This document shows, in pieces, positions 7,319 to 15,838 of a stretch of 49,279 nucleotides of DNA. The stretch is taken from positions 1 through 49,279 of the forward strand of contig JAEWER010000016.1 in NCBI GenBank assembly GCA_023389255.1, read 5' to 3'. Under the pieces are notes generated by a model, which did no database searches, was not told the DNA's origin, and saw nothing but the letters and a program-made list of their open reading frames with translations. The position numbers and the translations under genes were made by a program. The stretch's first letter is position 1. The number at the start of each line of letters is the position of its first letter. The stretch comes from Bacillota bacterium (GTDB lineage: Bacteria; Bacillota; Clostridia; Saccharofermentanales; DTU023).

Positions 7319-8242
7319 CTATTTTACAAAAGCCTCAAGAATAGCTTGACCTAAAGGTAGATCAGGATAAATTCCGTACTTTTGTAAAAATTCTTGTGCA
7401 GTATAAGCAGAATTCTCTATGCTGTCGATTAACTGGTTAACTAAGTTACGACTGGCAGGAAGTGCCACTTCTGTAATCAAAGGTACTCTTGACCAATCAA
7501 TATGTTGCGGTAATTTAAGCTGTTGTTCGAGCAACAAGTTTTCAGCCTTAGTAATCTGTTGTTGAAAACTACGGCTAAGCTCCTGTTGATGGAGAATTTC
7601 AGCACATAACTCTTGCAGAGCTTTTTGTACCGCAGATTTAGGATACAGTGCTTGTACCGTAACCCAGCCATTAATATATAACATTCGACAAGCGCGCATC
7701 TTAATCAGCATAAGCAAGCGTTCACGATCATATGCGCTGTTGCAAGCAGCATAAGCAGGAAACAATAGCACTAAATCCTTGTTTTCTAAATTGCGACCAA
7801 ATTCAATCAGGGCTTCCTTGGTCGGGCATGTATAGAGTTGCCCCATCAACCAATTGATGTCAGTGCGTTGCAATTTTTCTTGTTGTTCATGCGGTAAAGG
7901 CAAAATCTTCCTGCTTTGTACCACTGCTTCACGCATGTTATGCACGCGTTGCACTGATTTATGCTGTGGTTTACGCAAAACACTCTCACCCTCACCTAAA
8001 GGTAATTTAGCATTTGCTACCAAAATTTCTTCTAACGGTGTGAGATTGAGTTTGTTCGGTTTAGCTACTTCATCTTTCTTACCTTTGCGACTAAATGGCT
8101 TGAGCCCCGAGGCGAACTCACTGATTTTACGAATCAATGGTCGTGCTGAGTCACGTGCAACATCTATGGCACTAGTTGCTGTCTTATCAGCCTCAATCTC
8201 CACACGCTGTGGCACTAATTTTTCTTTCTCGGTGTCGCTCAT
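7319..8242 (-). CDS. Unknown cytosolic protein paired with the 517-residue membrane protein
   Basis: 307 residues with no signal or membrane segment. Residues 1-75 are charged and low-complexity, rich in K and R, so probably disordered; the rest is predicted helical by eye. A stretch near 185-215 (RACRMLYINGWVTVQALYPKSAVQKALQEL) faintly recalls the helical EH-signature type proteins (ZorC-like), but this is inference from a pattern and I would not assign it. The ATG follows AGGAG by 9 nt and the upstream gene by 12 nt, so the two are co-transcribed and likely act together. Confidence 0.6.
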   Translation of the reverse strand: MSDTEKEKLVPQRVEIEADKTATSAIDVARDSARPLIRKISEFASGLKPFSRKGKKDEVAKPNKLNLTPLEEILVANAKLPLGEGESVLRKPQHKSVQRVHNMREAVVQSRKILPLPHEQQEKLQRTDINWLMGQLYTCPTKEALIEFGRNLENKDLVLLFPAYAACNSAYDRERLLMLIKMRACRMLYINGWVTVQALYPKSAVQKALQELCAEILHQQELSRSFQQQITKAENLLLEQQLKLPQHIDWSRVPLITEVALPASRNLVNQLIDSIENSAYTAQEFLQKYGIYPDLPLGQAILEAFVK

Positions 8243-8254
8243 GGCTAACTACTC

Positions 8255-9808
8255 CTAGAGATTGCGATCAGTGTCTAAACGTAGAGCGATCGGTAAGGTA
8301 TCTACCGCATCACGAATGGCGGAAGCTGTGAAAATTAGGCGCTCCACTACCTCTGCTAAACCTTGATCGAATGTTTGCAGGCGATCACGCAGATAATTTT
8401 CGGTATTTTCGGTGAATTGCTTTTGTCCGTCTGTTAAGGTCTGCTCGGCGCTGGCTAAAACTTGAGCCATTGCATCTAACTTGGCAATCAAAGTTTCAAT
8501 CTCTTGACGCTGTTTATCTTGTTCTTGTAAAACGGAGATCACATTATCGCTATTCTTGCTAGTCGAAGACGCAAGTAGTTCACAGGTTCTAGTTAAACCT
8601 GCTTCCAACTCTGCTATCCGTAATTTTAAGCTATCATTTTCGCCCTCATACAGCTTGGTAATGTTCTTGGTCAATTCTGCCATGACAGAAAGGTAGGAAC
8701 CAATATTATGCATATCTTGAGCTATATCTTCTTTGGCTAATTTCAAGCTGTTGAGTGTTTCAGCTATGGTACAGTTCAAATTAATATTTTGTTCTCTTGA
8801 ACTCTCTAAAATTGCCACTGAATCTTGCACAAAGTTGCGGGTCTCTCTCACCGTAGTACTGAATTCAATAAATTCATTAACCAGAGGGCGCAGGTTATCT
8901 GCCATAGCCTCAGTGATCTGTTGACAGAATAGGTTCGCCAACTCTCTCATGTTGCTACTTTGACGTTCTTCTAAAGTTGTCGCTAAGTTGATTAAGGTTT
9001 CAGATGATGCTTCGATCGGTGGTACAACTTGTTTTTGCATAACTTCTTCCACCGAACGTGACAAGCTATCTACTAGTTTGCCTTCTACTAAGTTTCTGGT
9101 TGTTTCATCGAATTGGTTTAAGGTATCACGCATGGCATAGTCATGGCTGAGCATGCTATCTACCAATAAGGCGGCACCCGAGTGATCTGTGTAGGTGGGC
9201 ACGCTTTTGCTGATACTATCACGCAATTCGCAAACTAGTTGTTCATTGGTCTTACTCAAATTGCTGGCAACAAAGTAAATGGCAATGGCACTGACCATAG
9301 CTACCAGCACGGGCACCAAAACGAGGAAGATAGATAAGTGGGCGACCGTTTCAGGGAAAGCGATGGGCAAAAGACCCAACAATAAAGTACTCAAAATACC
9401 CAAAAGCAACATGATGATAGGCATGGGGCTGAAACTGCTTTGACGCTTCTCCTTACCTTTAAGCAAAGCTGCTACAGTCAAGCGACTTGCCGGATCGGGT
9501 AACCACCTTGAGTTGTACTTTATCTGTGCATCTTGCAACAATAACTCCGCTACTGCTTTCAACTCTGGCCACTTAATGCTAGGTACGAAATCGGCAAAAC
9601 TTTTGATGTTATCGTGTTCATACTCGCCCAATTCCGCTAATTGAGTTTCAAATTCTTCAACCTTGGTGCGCAACTGGCTAGTAATTCTGAAAGATACGAT
9701 TACTTGGTAGACCGCCACAACTAAAACGAGAACGGGAATAAAAAATAAACAGCCAATGGCTAACCAATCTAAGGAATTCACTGCGACTAAGAACAAACTA
9801 TTCAACAT
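8255..9808 (-). CDS. Membrane-anchored coiled-coil protein, possibly MotA/TolQ/ExbB-like (ZorA-type layout)
   Basis: I start at the ATG at 9808 (GAGG 5 nt upstream), giving 517 residues; an upstream extension would run into pepT's leader and start. Membrane segments lie near 14-38, 130-150 and 158-182, followed by more than 300 residues of soluble, mostly helical coiled coil. The second hydrophobic segment has a LGILSTLLLG pattern resembling the GILGT helix of MotA/TolQ/ExbB-type proton channels, and the long helical tail resembles ZorA of the Zorya defence system. However, no MotB/ZorB-like peptidoglycan-binding gene is adjacent. Alternative: a scaffold or EzrA/RmuC-like coiled-coil protein. 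It heads the group leading to the CcdA-TlpA gene. Confidence 0.6.
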   Translation of the reverse strand: MLNSLFLVAVNSLDWLAIGCLFFIPVLVLVVAVYQVIVSFRITSQLRTKVEEFETQLAELGEYEHDNIKSFADFVPSIKWPELKAVAELLLQDAQIKYNSRWLPDPASRLTVAALLKGKEKRQSSFSPMPIIMLLLGILSTLLLGLLPIAFPETVAHLSIFLVLVPVLVAMVSAIAIYFVASNLSKTNEQLVCELRDSISKSVPTYTDHSGAALLVDSMLSHDYAMRDTLNQFDETTRNLVEGKLVDSLSRSVEEVMQKQVVPPIEASSETLINLATTLEERQSSNMRELANLFCQQITEAMADNLRPLVNEFIEFSTTVRETRNFVQDSVAILESSREQNINLNCTIAETLNSLKLAKEDIAQDMHNIGSYLSVMAELTKNITKLYEGENDSLKLRIAELEAGLTRTCELLASSTSKNSDNVISVLQEQDKQRQEIETLIAKLDAMAQVLASAEQTLTDGQKQFTENTENYLRDRLQTFDQGLAEVVERLIFTASAIRDAVDTLPIALRLDTDRNL

Positions 9809-9845
9809 AATGACCTCACAAAGTCTTCTGAGTACTTTATTATGA

Positions 9846-9853
9846 ATTATACA
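9846..9853. promoter_or_regulatory. Overlapping -10-like hexamers between pepT and the divergent gene
   Basis: The 67-nt divergent gap holds TATAAT on the minus strand (9846-9851) overlapping TATACA on the plus strand (9848-9853). Neither has a convincing -35 at 16-18 nt. If both are used, the two transcription units would compete for polymerase. Weak evidence. Confidence 0.3.
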
Positions 9854-9875
9854 AAATAAATTCCCGGAGGTTTTT

Positions 9876-11120
9876 ATGTGCCAATACAAACTATCCCGTC
9901 AGCAATTGATCGATAGATTCAAGCGTTATATTGCTATAGATACCAAATCAGATCCCACCAGTTCGACTGTCCCCAGCACAGCAATTCAATTCGACTTAGC
10001 CAAAGTTTTGTATCAAGAATTGCAAGAAATGGGTATGAGTGATGTCTACTTAGACGAAAAGAACTGCTACGTCTATGCGAAGTTACCTGCTAACACCACC
10101 ACTTCTGCCCCTAAAATTGGCTTTTTAGCACACATTGATACAGCCCCTGATATGAATGGCAAGTGCATCAATCCACAGCTCGTCAAGTATGAAGGTGGCG
10201 ATATTAAACTGAATGACCAATTCAGTATTTCACTGGAAACTTTCCCGTTTATTGCTGATTTTGTAGGCGAAGAATTAATCACCACCGACGGTACCACTCT
10301 GCTAGGCGCAGACGATAAAGCAGGCATGGCTGAAATCATGGAGGCTCTTGTCTATTTACAAGCTCATCCTGAAATCAAACATGGCCAAATTTCAGTCGCT
10401 TTCGTGCCGGATGAAGAGATTGGTCACGGCGCTTCCCTGCTGGATTTAGAACGTTTCGACGCTGACTTTGCCTACACTTTAGATGGTGATAGAGAAGGTG
10501 GCATCGAATATGAAACTTTTAATGCCGCACATGCTGAAATTAAGATACAAGGCCGCAATGTTCACCCCGGTTCAGCTAAAAATAAGATGATCAATGCCAG
10601 TTTAGTGGCTATGGAGCTGAATCAATTATTACCCGTACAAATGCGACCTGAGCTAACTGAAAATTACGAGGGCTTCTATCTCTTAACACAGATGAGCGGT
10701 ACAGTTGAAGAGGCTGAATTGCAATACATTATCCGTGATCACAACAAAGCGGAATTCGAGCGTAAGAAACAATATCTAGCTGAGTGCGTGCAGATGATCA
10801 ACAACAAGTATCAGTCTGAGCTCTGTACCATCTCCTTGGCTGATTCCTACTACAACATGGGCGAAATCATCGAACAGAATCCTCAGATCGTAAAATTAGC
10901 TAATCGCGCTATGACAAAAATCGGTGTAACTCCTTTCAGTAAGCCAGTGCGTGGTGGTACTGATGGCGCCCAACTGTCATTCCGTGGTTTACCTTGCCCC
11001 AACTTATTCACTGGTGGATTTAACTATCATGGACGCTATGAATTCGCAGTTGTTTCGCAGATGCTTAACGCATGCAAAACTGTAATCAGCATCGCCGAAA
11101 CGGCTACTAGCGCTGAGTAA
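9876..11120 (+). CDS. pepT: Peptidase T (tripeptide aminopeptidase)
   Basis: 414 residues, the usual PepT length. A cytosolic di-zinc M20-family enzyme that removes the N-terminal residue from tripeptides. Metal and catalytic motifs visible in order: FLAHIDTAPD, GADDKAGMAEI, the catalytic pair in PDEEIGHG, YTLDGDREGG, the lid-domain histidine in VHPGSAKNKM, and a late histidine in FTGGFNYHGRYEF. GGAGG lies 5 nt before the ATG. Single gene with its own terminator, divergent from the 517-residue membrane protein gene. Confidence 0.96.
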   Translation: MCQYKLSRQQLIDRFKRYIAIDTKSDPTSSTVPSTAIQFDLAKVLYQELQEMGMSDVYLDEKNCYVYAKLPANTTTSAPKIGFLAHIDTAPDMNGKCINPQLVKYEGGDIKLNDQFSISLETFPFIADFVGEELITTDGTTLLGADDKAGMAEIMEALVYLQAHPEIKHGQISVAFVPDEEIGHGASLLDLERFDADFAYTLDGDREGGIEYETFNAAHAEIKIQGRNVHPGSAKNKMINASLVAMELNQLLPVQMRPELTENYEGFYLLTQMSGTVEEAELQYIIRDHNKAEFERKKQYLAECVQMINNKYQSELCTISLADSYYNMGEIIEQNPQIVKLANRAMTKIGVTPFSKPVRGGTDGAQLSFRGLPCPNLFTGGFNYHGRYEFAVVSQMLNACKTVISIAETATSAE

Positions 11121-11145
11121 TCACTGAGCACATTTGACTATTAAT

Positions 11146-11174
11146 AAAAACTCACGCTAAAGCGTGAGTTTTTT
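11146..11174. terminator. Bidirectional terminator between pepT and fic
   Basis: A run of five A, an 8-10 bp hairpin (CTCACGCT/AGCGTGAG) with a tight loop, then six T. Because the flanks are A-rich on one side and T-rich on the other it can stop both pepT and the convergent Fic gene. Confidence 0.85.
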
Positions 11175-11175
11175 G

Positions 11176-12222
11176 CTATCTAATTCTACAATAACGAGTG
11201 GCTTTACCCTTGCCCTCACGCTTTAATTCTTCACTAGCAACTAATTTTCTGAGAGCTCCCTCTATTGAACTTAAACTGAGAGCGGGACAGAGCTCAATAA
11301 TTGACTGTTTGTTAAAGTAGCCAATTTTAGTCTGTGTAGTTTTACGGACAATTTCTAGAGCAGGTAACTTTTCTTCAATAAGAGCAAAGCGTTCTGCCAA
11401 ATCTTTGTAAGCTGACAGAATAACACCTAACAAGTACTTAATGAAAAAAACTACATTGGCTTGTCCCTGGTGCCACCCAACTTGAGCCTCACGCACAGAT
11501 GCGTAATATAAGTCTTTATGCTTTGCTATTTGGGCTTCCAGCGAGATATATTTACCCACTAAAAAACCACAGCGGTACAACAGTAATGTAGTGAGCAGAC
11601 GGCTCATTCTACCATTCCCATCATTAAATGGATGTATACACAGAAAGTCATGAATAAAAATTGGTATTGCCAATAGTGGTTCTAATTCATTACTGCCAAT
11701 AACTCGATTGAATTCTGCACAAATTTGTTCTAAGGCTACACTGGCTTCCCAGGGAGCTAGTGGTGTAAAAATTGTTTCACTACGCCCGTCAGGATAACTA
11801 GCAGTAATATAATTTTGTATATTTTTTATTCGTCCAGCTTGTGGATTTGGCCTGTAGCTATACATGATTTTATGCAATTGCAAAATATAATTTGGTACTA
11901 AGGGAATAGCCAAAAAATTTTCATGAATTGTATTCAGTGCATCCCTATAGCCTGCAATTTCTTGTTCATCTCGATTTTTAGGCGTTGTTTTATCCGCAAC
12001 TAGTTGTTTAAGACGTGTATTAGTTGTAATAATCCCTTCAATGGCATTAGATGCTTCTGTACTCTGTATCTTGGCTATAGCAACTAATTTTTCTAATTCT
12101 TGAGGACGTTGTTTTAAATACAGCTCTTGCTTACCCACTGCTTGGTAGATAGCAGCTATATAACCTAAAATCTCGGTATCCCAGTTTTGTTCATTGAATT
12201 TGCTATAGTCAAACGTGCGCAT
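11176..12222 (-). CDS. Fic-domain protein (likely AMPylator) with N-terminal inhibitory helix and C-terminal winged helix
   Basis: 348 residues. Fic enzymes transfer AMP (or another nucleotide part) from ATP to target proteins. The catalytic motif is intact: HPFNDGNGRMSR near residue 196, with the catalytic His and both Gly/Arg. An inhibitory motif of the form [S/T]xxxE[G/N] is seen as SNAIEG near residue 59, in front of the Fic core, which makes this a class II, self-inhibited Fic protein. Residues after about 290 form a helix-turn-helix-like region (NKQSIIELCPALSLSSIEGALRKL compressed). No antitoxin gene adjoins it. The Shine-Dalgarno (AAGGG) is weak. It stands alone between two terminators. 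Confidence 0.9.
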   Translation of the reverse strand: MRTFDYSKFNEQNWDTEILGYIAAIYQAVGKQELYLKQRPQELEKLVAIAKIQSTEASNAIEGIITTNTRLKQLVADKTTPKNRDEQEIAGYRDALNTIHENFLAIPLVPNYILQLHKIMYSYRPNPQAGRIKNIQNYITASYPDGRSETIFTPLAPWEASVALEQICAEFNRVIGSNELEPLLAIPIFIHDFLCIHPFNDGNGRMSRLLTTLLLYRCGFLVGKYISLEAQIAKHKDLYYASVREAQVGWHQGQANVVFFIKYLLGVILSAYKDLAERFALIEEKLPALEIVRKTTQTKIGYFNKQSIIELCPALSLSSIEGALRKLVASEELKREGKGKATRYCRIR

Positions 12223-12327
12223 ATACCCTTAATTTTATTCAATAACTAGTTTTTCCCTTATTTTGTAGCAAATTTTAAGGTAATAATCAGGTAGTCTTTC
12301 TAATTTTGAGTACGTACACACATAAAC

Positions 12328-12361
12328 AACAAAGAGCTGTACCTAGGTACAGCTCTTTGTT
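12328..12361. terminator. 34-bp perfect palindrome, terminator of the TRAP operon
   Basis: Two perfect 17-nt arms (12328-12344 and 12345-12361) centred on CCTAGG. It lies 15 nt past the dctM stop; the minus strand continues TTGTTTATG. As RNA it folds into a long hairpin with a small loop. The T-tract is imperfect but the stem is very stable. Confidence 0.75.
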
Positions 12362-12376
12362 TACTAGCTATAACTT

Positions 12377-13654
12377 CTAACCAAAAATCAAATTAGGTAA
12401 AAAAGTAGCCAAGCTAGGAAAGAAAATCAACAGAACGATAACTAACATTACAACCCCTAAATATGCTGGCAAGTAGGGTAAAACTTCTTTCATTTTGGCT
12501 CTGGCAATACCCATGGTAATAAACAGAACACCTCCCACAGGTGGGGTTACCCCTGCATATACCAAGGTTATAACCATAATGAGCGCAAATTGAATGGGAT
12601 CTATGCCATATTGTAAAGCAACTGGCAACAGAATTGGCGCAACAATAATTGTGGCGGATAAGGTTTCAATAAACATGCCCACAAACAGTAAAAAGATAAC
12701 CAATAAGAACATGATCACAATTGGACTGTCGGTAATACTGACGAGCAAGGCAATAACTTTAGCAGGAATTCTGTCGTAAGCTACCAACCAACTGAACACA
12801 GAAGCGCCAGCCACAATCAGCATCGCCATCGAGGTTACTCCTGCTGCTTTTAAAATGATTTGTGGCATATCTTTGATGGTAAATTCTCGGAAAACGAACA
12901 AGCCGACCACAAATGCATACAAGACGGCAATCGCTCCTGCTTCAGTGGCTGTAAAAAAGCCACCAACTATTCCACCAATGATAATTACAGGCATGAGCAA
13001 CGGTAAAATCGCTTCCCTACTCGCTTTTAGCAACTCTTTTCCGCTAGCACGTCGATCGCCTTTAATTTTGTATTTGCGAGCGTAAAAATAAGTCACCAGC
13101 ATGACGCCCAAACCGATCAACAAGCCTGGTATCAGACCTGCCATAAAGAGACTACCGATCGATTGATTGGTCAAAGAGCAATAAATAATCATGGTTAAAC
13201 TGGGCGGAATAATTGGACCCAGCGAACCAGCTGTAGCTTGAATTACCGATGCTAGACCTCGGGGATATCCCCGCTCTTTCATCGGTGGAATGAGAATTGA
13301 ACCAACGGCCGCTGTATCGGCAGCAGCTGAACCTGAAACACCAGCAAAAATAATGCTGGTCACTATATCCACCATACCTAGACCGCCAGTTATATGGCCT
13401 ACCAAGGCGTGAGCAAAGTTTACTAAACGTCTGGAGATACCACCCCGATCCATCAACTCTCCTGCCAGCATAAAGAACGGTATGGCCATTAAGCTAAAAG
13501 AGTCAACGCCCGAAAATAAACGTTGACCAACGATAGCAATAGTTGTGCCACCGCCACTGAGAATGGCAAGAATGGAACCTAAGCCCATCGCAAAAGCGAT
13601 GGGTACACCCAAAACGAGCAAAATTAAGAAGATGAGAAAAGCAAGCAACATCAT
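12377..13654 (-). CDS. dctM: TRAP transporter large permease subunit DctM
   Basis: 425 residues, about 12 hydrophobic segments, normal for DctM of the tripartite ATP-independent periplasmic (here extracytoplasmic) transporters. It uses a sodium gradient to import an organic acid captured by DctP. Family features: PFFMLAGELMDRGGISRRLV, SGSAAADTAAVGSILIP, and GVTPPVGGVLF near the C-terminus. Its ATG overlaps the dctQ stop by 4 nt (ATGA), so translation is coupled. The substrate cannot be told from sequence. Confidence 0.94.
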   Translation of the reverse strand: MMLLAFLIFLILLVLGVPIAFAMGLGSILAILSGGGTTIAIVGQRLFSGVDSFSLMAIPFFMLAGELMDRGGISRRLVNFAHALVGHITGGLGMVDIVTSIIFAGVSGSAAADTAAVGSILIPPMKERGYPRGLASVIQATAGSLGPIIPPSLTMIIYCSLTNQSIGSLFMAGLIPGLLIGLGVMLVTYFYARKYKIKGDRRASGKELLKASREAILPLLMPVIIIGGIVGGFFTATEAGAIAVLYAFVVGLFVFREFTIKDMPQIILKAAGVTSMAMLIVAGASVFSWLVAYDRIPAKVIALLVSITDSPIVIMFLLVIFLLFVGMFIETLSATIIVAPILLPVALQYGIDPIQFALIMVITLVYAGVTPPVGGVLFITMGIARAKMKEVLPYLPAYLGVVMLVIVLLIFFPSLATFLPNLIFG

Positions 13655-14136
13655 GATTGTGCTACCTCCTCATGTTTGAGTTCATTTAAGCGATTTAAAC
13701 AGAATTCAATTTGTGCTACACACATCAAAATTGCACCCACTGGTATAGCCAAATTGACTAGCCCCATATTTAAGCCAGTCATGGTTGCGATTTGAATGCG
13801 GTTAATATAAGCGTTTTGAGCACCAATGTAAGCGACAATCAGCAGGAAGATTACGCTGATCAGACTAATGAAAATAAGCAACACCCTATACGCTTTGCCC
13901 TGTAAATACTCGGGCAATAAATCTAGTGCTATATTCATGCCTTTGAGTACTGTATAAGCACCCCCTAAGTAAACCACCCAAACGAAAGTATAGCGAGCTA
14001 ACTCCTCGATCCAGGGTTGAGATAAATGGAGTAAGCGACAAGCTATCTGACCAACTACTAGCACACATAAAAGAGAGAACAGCGCTACCACAATGCCATC
14101 AGTCAGCTTCCGTGCTATCTGTATACACTTGCGCAT
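13651..14136 (-). CDS. dctQ: TRAP transporter small permease subunit DctQ
   Basis: 161 residues with four membrane segments, the standard DctQ layout. The motif WIEELARYTFVWVVYLGG near residue 40 is characteristic: the second helix of DctQ proteins carries EE-x-ARY. It pairs with DctM to form the membrane part. It begins 5 nt after dctP and overlaps dctM by 4 nt. Confidence 0.93.
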   Translation of the reverse strand: MRKCIQIARKLTDGIVVALFSLLCVLVVGQIACRLLHLSQPWIEELARYTFVWVVYLGGAYTVLKGMNIALDLLPEYLQGKAYRVLLIFISLISVIFLLIVAYIGAQNAYINRIQIATMTGLNMGLVNLAIPVGAILMCVAQIEFCLNRLNELKHEEVAQS

Positions 14137-14141
14137 TTGTA

Positions 14142-15173
14142 TTACTCACCTTTGCTTTGTTTTAGTTTTTGATAGAGATCTTGCAAATTATTTTTTTGCA
14201 CATAATCTTCTACCGCAGGTTTAACTGCTTGCTTGAATGGATCTTTATCAACTTCAATAAATTCAACACCAGCTTGTTTCATCGTCTGCTCAGAATCACT
14301 TGCTATCTTGTCGTACAGCGGATAGAAGAAATCCAGCGCTTCTTTACCTGCTTCGATAAATTTTTGTTGATCTTCTGCACTGATTTCTTGCCAAACTTTT
14401 TCGCTGATATTCATAGTTGTGTTAGTTAAAATGTGTCCTGTTTTCAGACAAGTTTTAGCAACTTCAAAATACTTGCTCAAAGTGACAAATTCAGCATTGC
14501 CTTCCAGACCATCTACAATACCTGTTTGCATAGCCGAATAAACTTCACCCGACGGGATGGCAACAGGTGTGGCACCAAAAGCTTGGAAAGTCATTGTAAT
14601 AACAGGGTTTTCGGGAGTTCTAATCTTAATCCCCTTAAAATCGGCAGGACTTAACGCTTTTTTATTGTTCAGCAAGGTATCACGAAACAGTACGCCCTCA
14701 ATTGTTAACGGTCTAATACCAGATTCTTTGGCAACCTGTTCTTTAATCTCTGTACCTATAACTCCATCCATGATTTTACGAGCCTGCTCTCTGCTATCGA
14801 ACATATAGGGTAAATCGAGCAGGCCGATGCTGGAAACGTAGTTAGCTAACAGACCAGTATCGGAAATTGACATATCCAAAGTGCCTGTTTTGAGCGATTC
14901 CAGACACTCTTTTTGGCCACCTAGTTGTCCGTTGGTGTAGATTTCGATTTTGTAGCGTCCGTCAGTTTTCTTCTCTACTAATTCGGCAAATTTTTGCGCC
15001 ATTTGGTTATTACCATCCGTATCACTTAAGTGATGACCCATTTTGAGCACACGTGTTGTACTACTTGTTCCATCGTTTGCTTCATTTGCCTGTTTTTTGC
15101 TACAGCCCGTCAACAATCCCACCAGCAGACAGCTACTGAGTAAGATTGCCAGAGCTACACGTTTTTTCGCCAT
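14142..15173 (-). CDS. dctP: TRAP transporter solute-binding lipoprotein DctP
   Basis: 343 residues. The N-terminus is a lipoprotein signal with lipobox LLTGC (Cys near 25), so it is anchored to the outer face of the membrane. The mature part is a DctP-type binding protein; FKGIKIRTPENPV includes the conserved arginine that grips the carboxylate of the ligand, and YSAMQTGIVDGLEG is another family segment. AGAGGT lies 5 nt before the ATG. First gene of dctPQM. Ligand unknown. Confidence 0.93.
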   Translation of the reverse strand: MAKKRVALAILLSSCLLVGLLTGCSKKQANEANDGTSSTTRVLKMGHHLSDTDGNNQMAQKFAELVEKKTDGRYKIEIYTNGQLGGQKECLESLKTGTLDMSISDTGLLANYVSSIGLLDLPYMFDSREQARKIMDGVIGTEIKEQVAKESGIRPLTIEGVLFRDTLLNNKKALSPADFKGIKIRTPENPVITMTFQAFGATPVAIPSGEVYSAMQTGIVDGLEGNAEFVTLSKYFEVAKTCLKTGHILTNTTMNISEKVWQEISAEDQQKFIEAGKEALDFFYPLYDKIASDSEQTMKQAGVEFIEVDKDPFKQAVKPAVEDYVQKNNLQDLYQKLKQSKGE

Positions 15174-15262
15174 ACATTACCTCTTTCTGATAAAAACACT
15201 ACTTTTGCTTGTAATTTTTTTGTGCAAAATGCAATACTTTTGGGTTGATTTTATAAAAAAAA

Positions 15263-15288
15263 AAAAATAAGCAAGTTGGCTTATTTTT
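15263..15288 (-). terminator. Hairpin with long T-tract upstream of dctP
   Basis: Arms AAAAATAAGC/GCTTATTTTT around AAGTTG. On the minus strand it is followed by an uninterrupted run of about a dozen T. It lies between the small interrupted gene and dctP and would stop transcripts from 15388 upward. Confidence 0.75.
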
Positions 15289-15304
15289 ACTTGAAAGAAA
15301 TAAA

Positions 15305-15339
15305 AACCTCCCATTTTTCTTTCGCTTAAACGGGAGGTT
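15305..15339 (-). terminator. Second hairpin, tandem terminator
   Basis: Arms AACCTCCC/GGGAGGTT with a 19-nt loop, followed on the minus strand by TTTTTATTTC. It stands 16 bp before the previous hairpin; together they form a tandem terminator. Confidence 0.5.
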
Positions 15340-15387
15340 GGTTTAGTTAGTTTATAGTTAATCAGTTAACAAATAATCCTAGATTGC

Positions 15388-15762
15388 TTAATCAAACAAA
15401 TCAAAAAAGTTATCTAAATCCGCTACATCTTCAAGATTGAACAAGGACATATCAACATACCATTTGCCTTTGATCCGCACAACTTTGATCGGTCCTTCGT
15501 ATATATTGCCACCCCAGTTAGAATTAATCTTGACTTTGACAAATCCACCTTGCTTGTCTTGATACCCTAGCATCGGAGCATTAAATTGAATTGGTTGTTG
15601 AGCATATCTAGGTTGATAAGCCATCTGTGGTTGCTACTGTGGCTTTTGCGGGTATGGGTAAGATGTCTGAGCATAACCTTGGTTTGGTTGCATCTGTTCT
15701 GGTTGCAACACAGTATTTTCTGCTCTACTTTTATCGGCTGACAATTGGCTGTTCTCCTGCAT
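15388..15762 (-). pseudogene. Small Q/P-rich gene interrupted by an in-frame TAG
   Basis: From the ATG at 15762 one frame runs to the TAA at 15388, 124 codons, but codon 43 (15634-15636) is TAG. On both sides the frame codes for the same kind of sequence: Q, P and Y-rich repeats (NQGYAQTSYPYPQKPQ before, QPQMAYQPRYAQQP after), then a compact C-terminal part with GGFVKVKINSNWGGN and KGKWYVDMSLFN. The downstream part could start at its own ATG (15624, 78 residues), but that has no Shine-Dalgarno. A single C-to-T change in a CAG codon explains the stop. No Shine-Dalgarno sits at normal spacing from the ATG at 15762 either (GAGGTG is 16-18 nt away); a GTG at 15780 is an alternative start. Family not recognised. 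Confidence 0.6.
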
Positions 15763-15838
15763 TTTGTTTTCTATAAACACCTCATCATTTGTTAATTTTA
15801 TTCTAGTAAATTAAATTCTTTAGATGTATTCGTTGACT

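Noticed and set aside
7319..9808. Complete Zorya defence system
   Set aside because: ZorB and ZorD are missing and the partner resemblance is only by eye, so I list it as an unusual pair and not as a Zorya locus.
12328..12361. Attachment site or protein-binding palindrome
   Set aside because: The perfect 34-bp palindrome lies just past dctM with a T-rich exit, so a terminator hairpin explains it best.
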